A stretch of DNA of 64,000 nt from Caulobacter sp. 602-2 (lineage in GTDB: Bacteria; Pseudomonadota; Alphaproteobacteria; Caulobacterales; Caulobacteraceae): contig NZ_JAAKGT010000002.1 in the NCBI RefSeq assembly GCF_011043625.1, positions 620,001-684,000 on the forward strand. Direction: 5' to 3'. Below, one piece after another: positions 63,175 to 64,000 of this stretch. Made by a program: the position numbers and the translations under genes. Each line of letters starts with the position of its first letter. Position 1 is the first letter of the stretch. The notes beneath the pieces are model-generated. The model saw only the letters and a list, made by a program, of their open reading frames with translations. It searched no databases and was not told the origin of the DNA.

Positions 63175-63364
63175 GCTCCGGCTCCCGACTTAGGCATCAT
63201 CCTGGTTCCTTGACGGTCGTTCCCGACGTCCGCGACGGGTCGTGAAACGAAGTTGGCTCCGCCGCCCGTTTCGGACGGTCGGATCGGTGTCGCAAGCGGG
63301 TGGCCCGCCTTGGCCGACACCCGCCCTTGCGGCGGGAATGACGGGCGTCTGGGGGAGCCCCCTC

Positions 63365-64000
63365 CTACTCCACCTCCGTCGCCCGCGCCGGCTTGGCCTT
63401 GTCGGGCGTGGTCCCCTCGCCCGTGAAGGGCGAGAGGCGGAAGCTGACGCGGGTGGGCTCCAGCCTGGTGCGGTACTTGCCGTGCGGCTGGCCGACGTGG
63501 TTCCAGGTGGTGTCGCCGCCGACGCCCCATTGGGCGGCGTCGATGATCAGGGTTCCTTCGCCGTGGGGGACGATGTCGGACGACTTCCAGGTTCCGGCCG
63601 GGCGGCGGTAGAGGTCGGTGTAGGGGAAGGCCAGGGCCTGCATCATCAGCGGCTTGTCGGCCTCGATCCGCAGGCCGGGACCGCCCGAGCCCAGCTCCAT
63701 CCAGCGGACGCCCAGCTTGTTGCCGGTGTCCTGGGGCCGCATGTAGTCGTGGTTCTGGTCGGCCAGCGCGCCGCGCCACAGGCCGATCGGAGCCGAGGTG
63801 AAGCGGTCGACGTAAGACTCGTGCGGGCCGCGGCCCAGCCATTCGACGCTCGAAGGCTGGCTGGGCAGGGTGAACCACAGGCCCACCCGCACCGGCGGCG
63901 GCAGGTCGTCCTTCAGCGGAACCAGTTCGCCGCTGACCGCCACCGAGCCGTCGCCGGCCATGGCGTAGGTGGTGGTGAAGGTCGCCGCCCCCGCGCCCAG
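63365..64000 (-). CDS. GH2 beta-galactosidase, C-terminal part only
   Basis: The frame stops at 63365 and is open to the right edge, so the N terminus is missing. The visible ~211 residues match the beta-galactosidase small-chain domain: [56 protein letters not shown] and [20 protein letters not shown]. Catalytic residues lie outside the window. The domain forms part of the active-site rim in LacZ-type enzymes. The 190-base gap after it has a CGGGAATGACGGG repeat piece. Confidence 0.9.
   Translation of the reverse strand: MGAGAATFTTTYAMAGDGSVAVSGELVPLKDDLPPPVRVGLWFTLPSQPSSVEWLGRGPHESYVDRFTSAPIGLWRGALADQNHDYMRPQDTGNKLGVRWMELGSGGPGLRIEADKPLMMQALAFPYTDLYRRPAGTWKSSDIVPHGEGTLIIDAAQWGVGGDTTWNHVGQPHGKYRTRLEPTRVSFRLSPFTGEGTTPDKAKPARATEVE

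Overview
The window is a GC-rich alphaproteobacterial chromosome segment with dense, mostly ATGA/GTGA-coupled genes. The best fit is Caulobacter or a close relative such as Phenylobacterium. The signs are a complete gene transfer agent (GTA) structural cluster, a ccmIEFH-degP-two-component operon, a B12-riboswitch-controlled metE, many dispersed palindromic intergenic repeats, and a TonB-receptor polysaccharide locus. The genus is inferred from gene content; no database was searched. No tRNA, rRNA, CRISPR array or classical insertion sequence was seen.

Layout. 0-9.2 kb: the 3' end of a HEAT-repeat-like gene, then a minus-strand run reading ccmI, ccmE, ccmF, ccmH (cytochrome c maturation), a DegP/Do protease, an OmpR-type regulator, a ParD/ParE-like toxin-antitoxin pair (toxin frameshifted) and the histidine kinase. 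9.6-13.5 kb: a conserved unknown protein and a PepSY / response regulator / PhoQ-like kinase operon. 13.7-16.4 kb: cobalamin riboswitch, metE and a terminator. 16.4-18.1 kb: two small unknown genes and a DnaJ-type co-chaperone.

18.2-34.3 kb: GTA cluster on the minus strand, read from 34.3 kb down: small terminase, large terminase, portal, g3.5, prohead protease, capsid, head-tail connector, tail terminator, major tail protein, g10, g10.1, tape measure, g12, g13, NlpC/P60 hydrolase and the 1246-residue g15 tail protein. It differs from the canonical order in three ways. No separate g7 gene is visible. A DUF559 nuclease-like gene lies between inverted halves of a dispersed repeat at the terminase-portal junction. 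Six tandem DUF805-family membrane-protein genes sit on the opposite strand between g12 and g11.

34.5-49.9 kb: two unknown genes beside the GTA, a class A PBP with a translationally coupled secreted protein, a YcgN-like cysteine-cluster protein, a Tat-exported DUF6250-like protein, an acyltransferase, the ABC-F protein Uup, an outer-membrane barrel, a TPR-CHAT protease-like protein with a probable N-terminal frameshift, a thermonuclease-like protein and a DUF5991-like protein. 50.1-59.6 kb: a likely alginate-use locus on the minus strand (PL17 oligoalginate lyase, hexuronate-type MFS transporter, SDR reductase, SGNH acetylesterase, TonB-dependent receptor, FCD-GntR regulator); ACCAATT-type motifs lie upstream of both the lyase and the receptor. 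59.9-64 kb: a MarR-GNAT fusion, a PD-(D/E)XK nuclease-like protein, an LprI-like lipoprotein-type protein and the 3' end of a GH2 beta-galactosidase.
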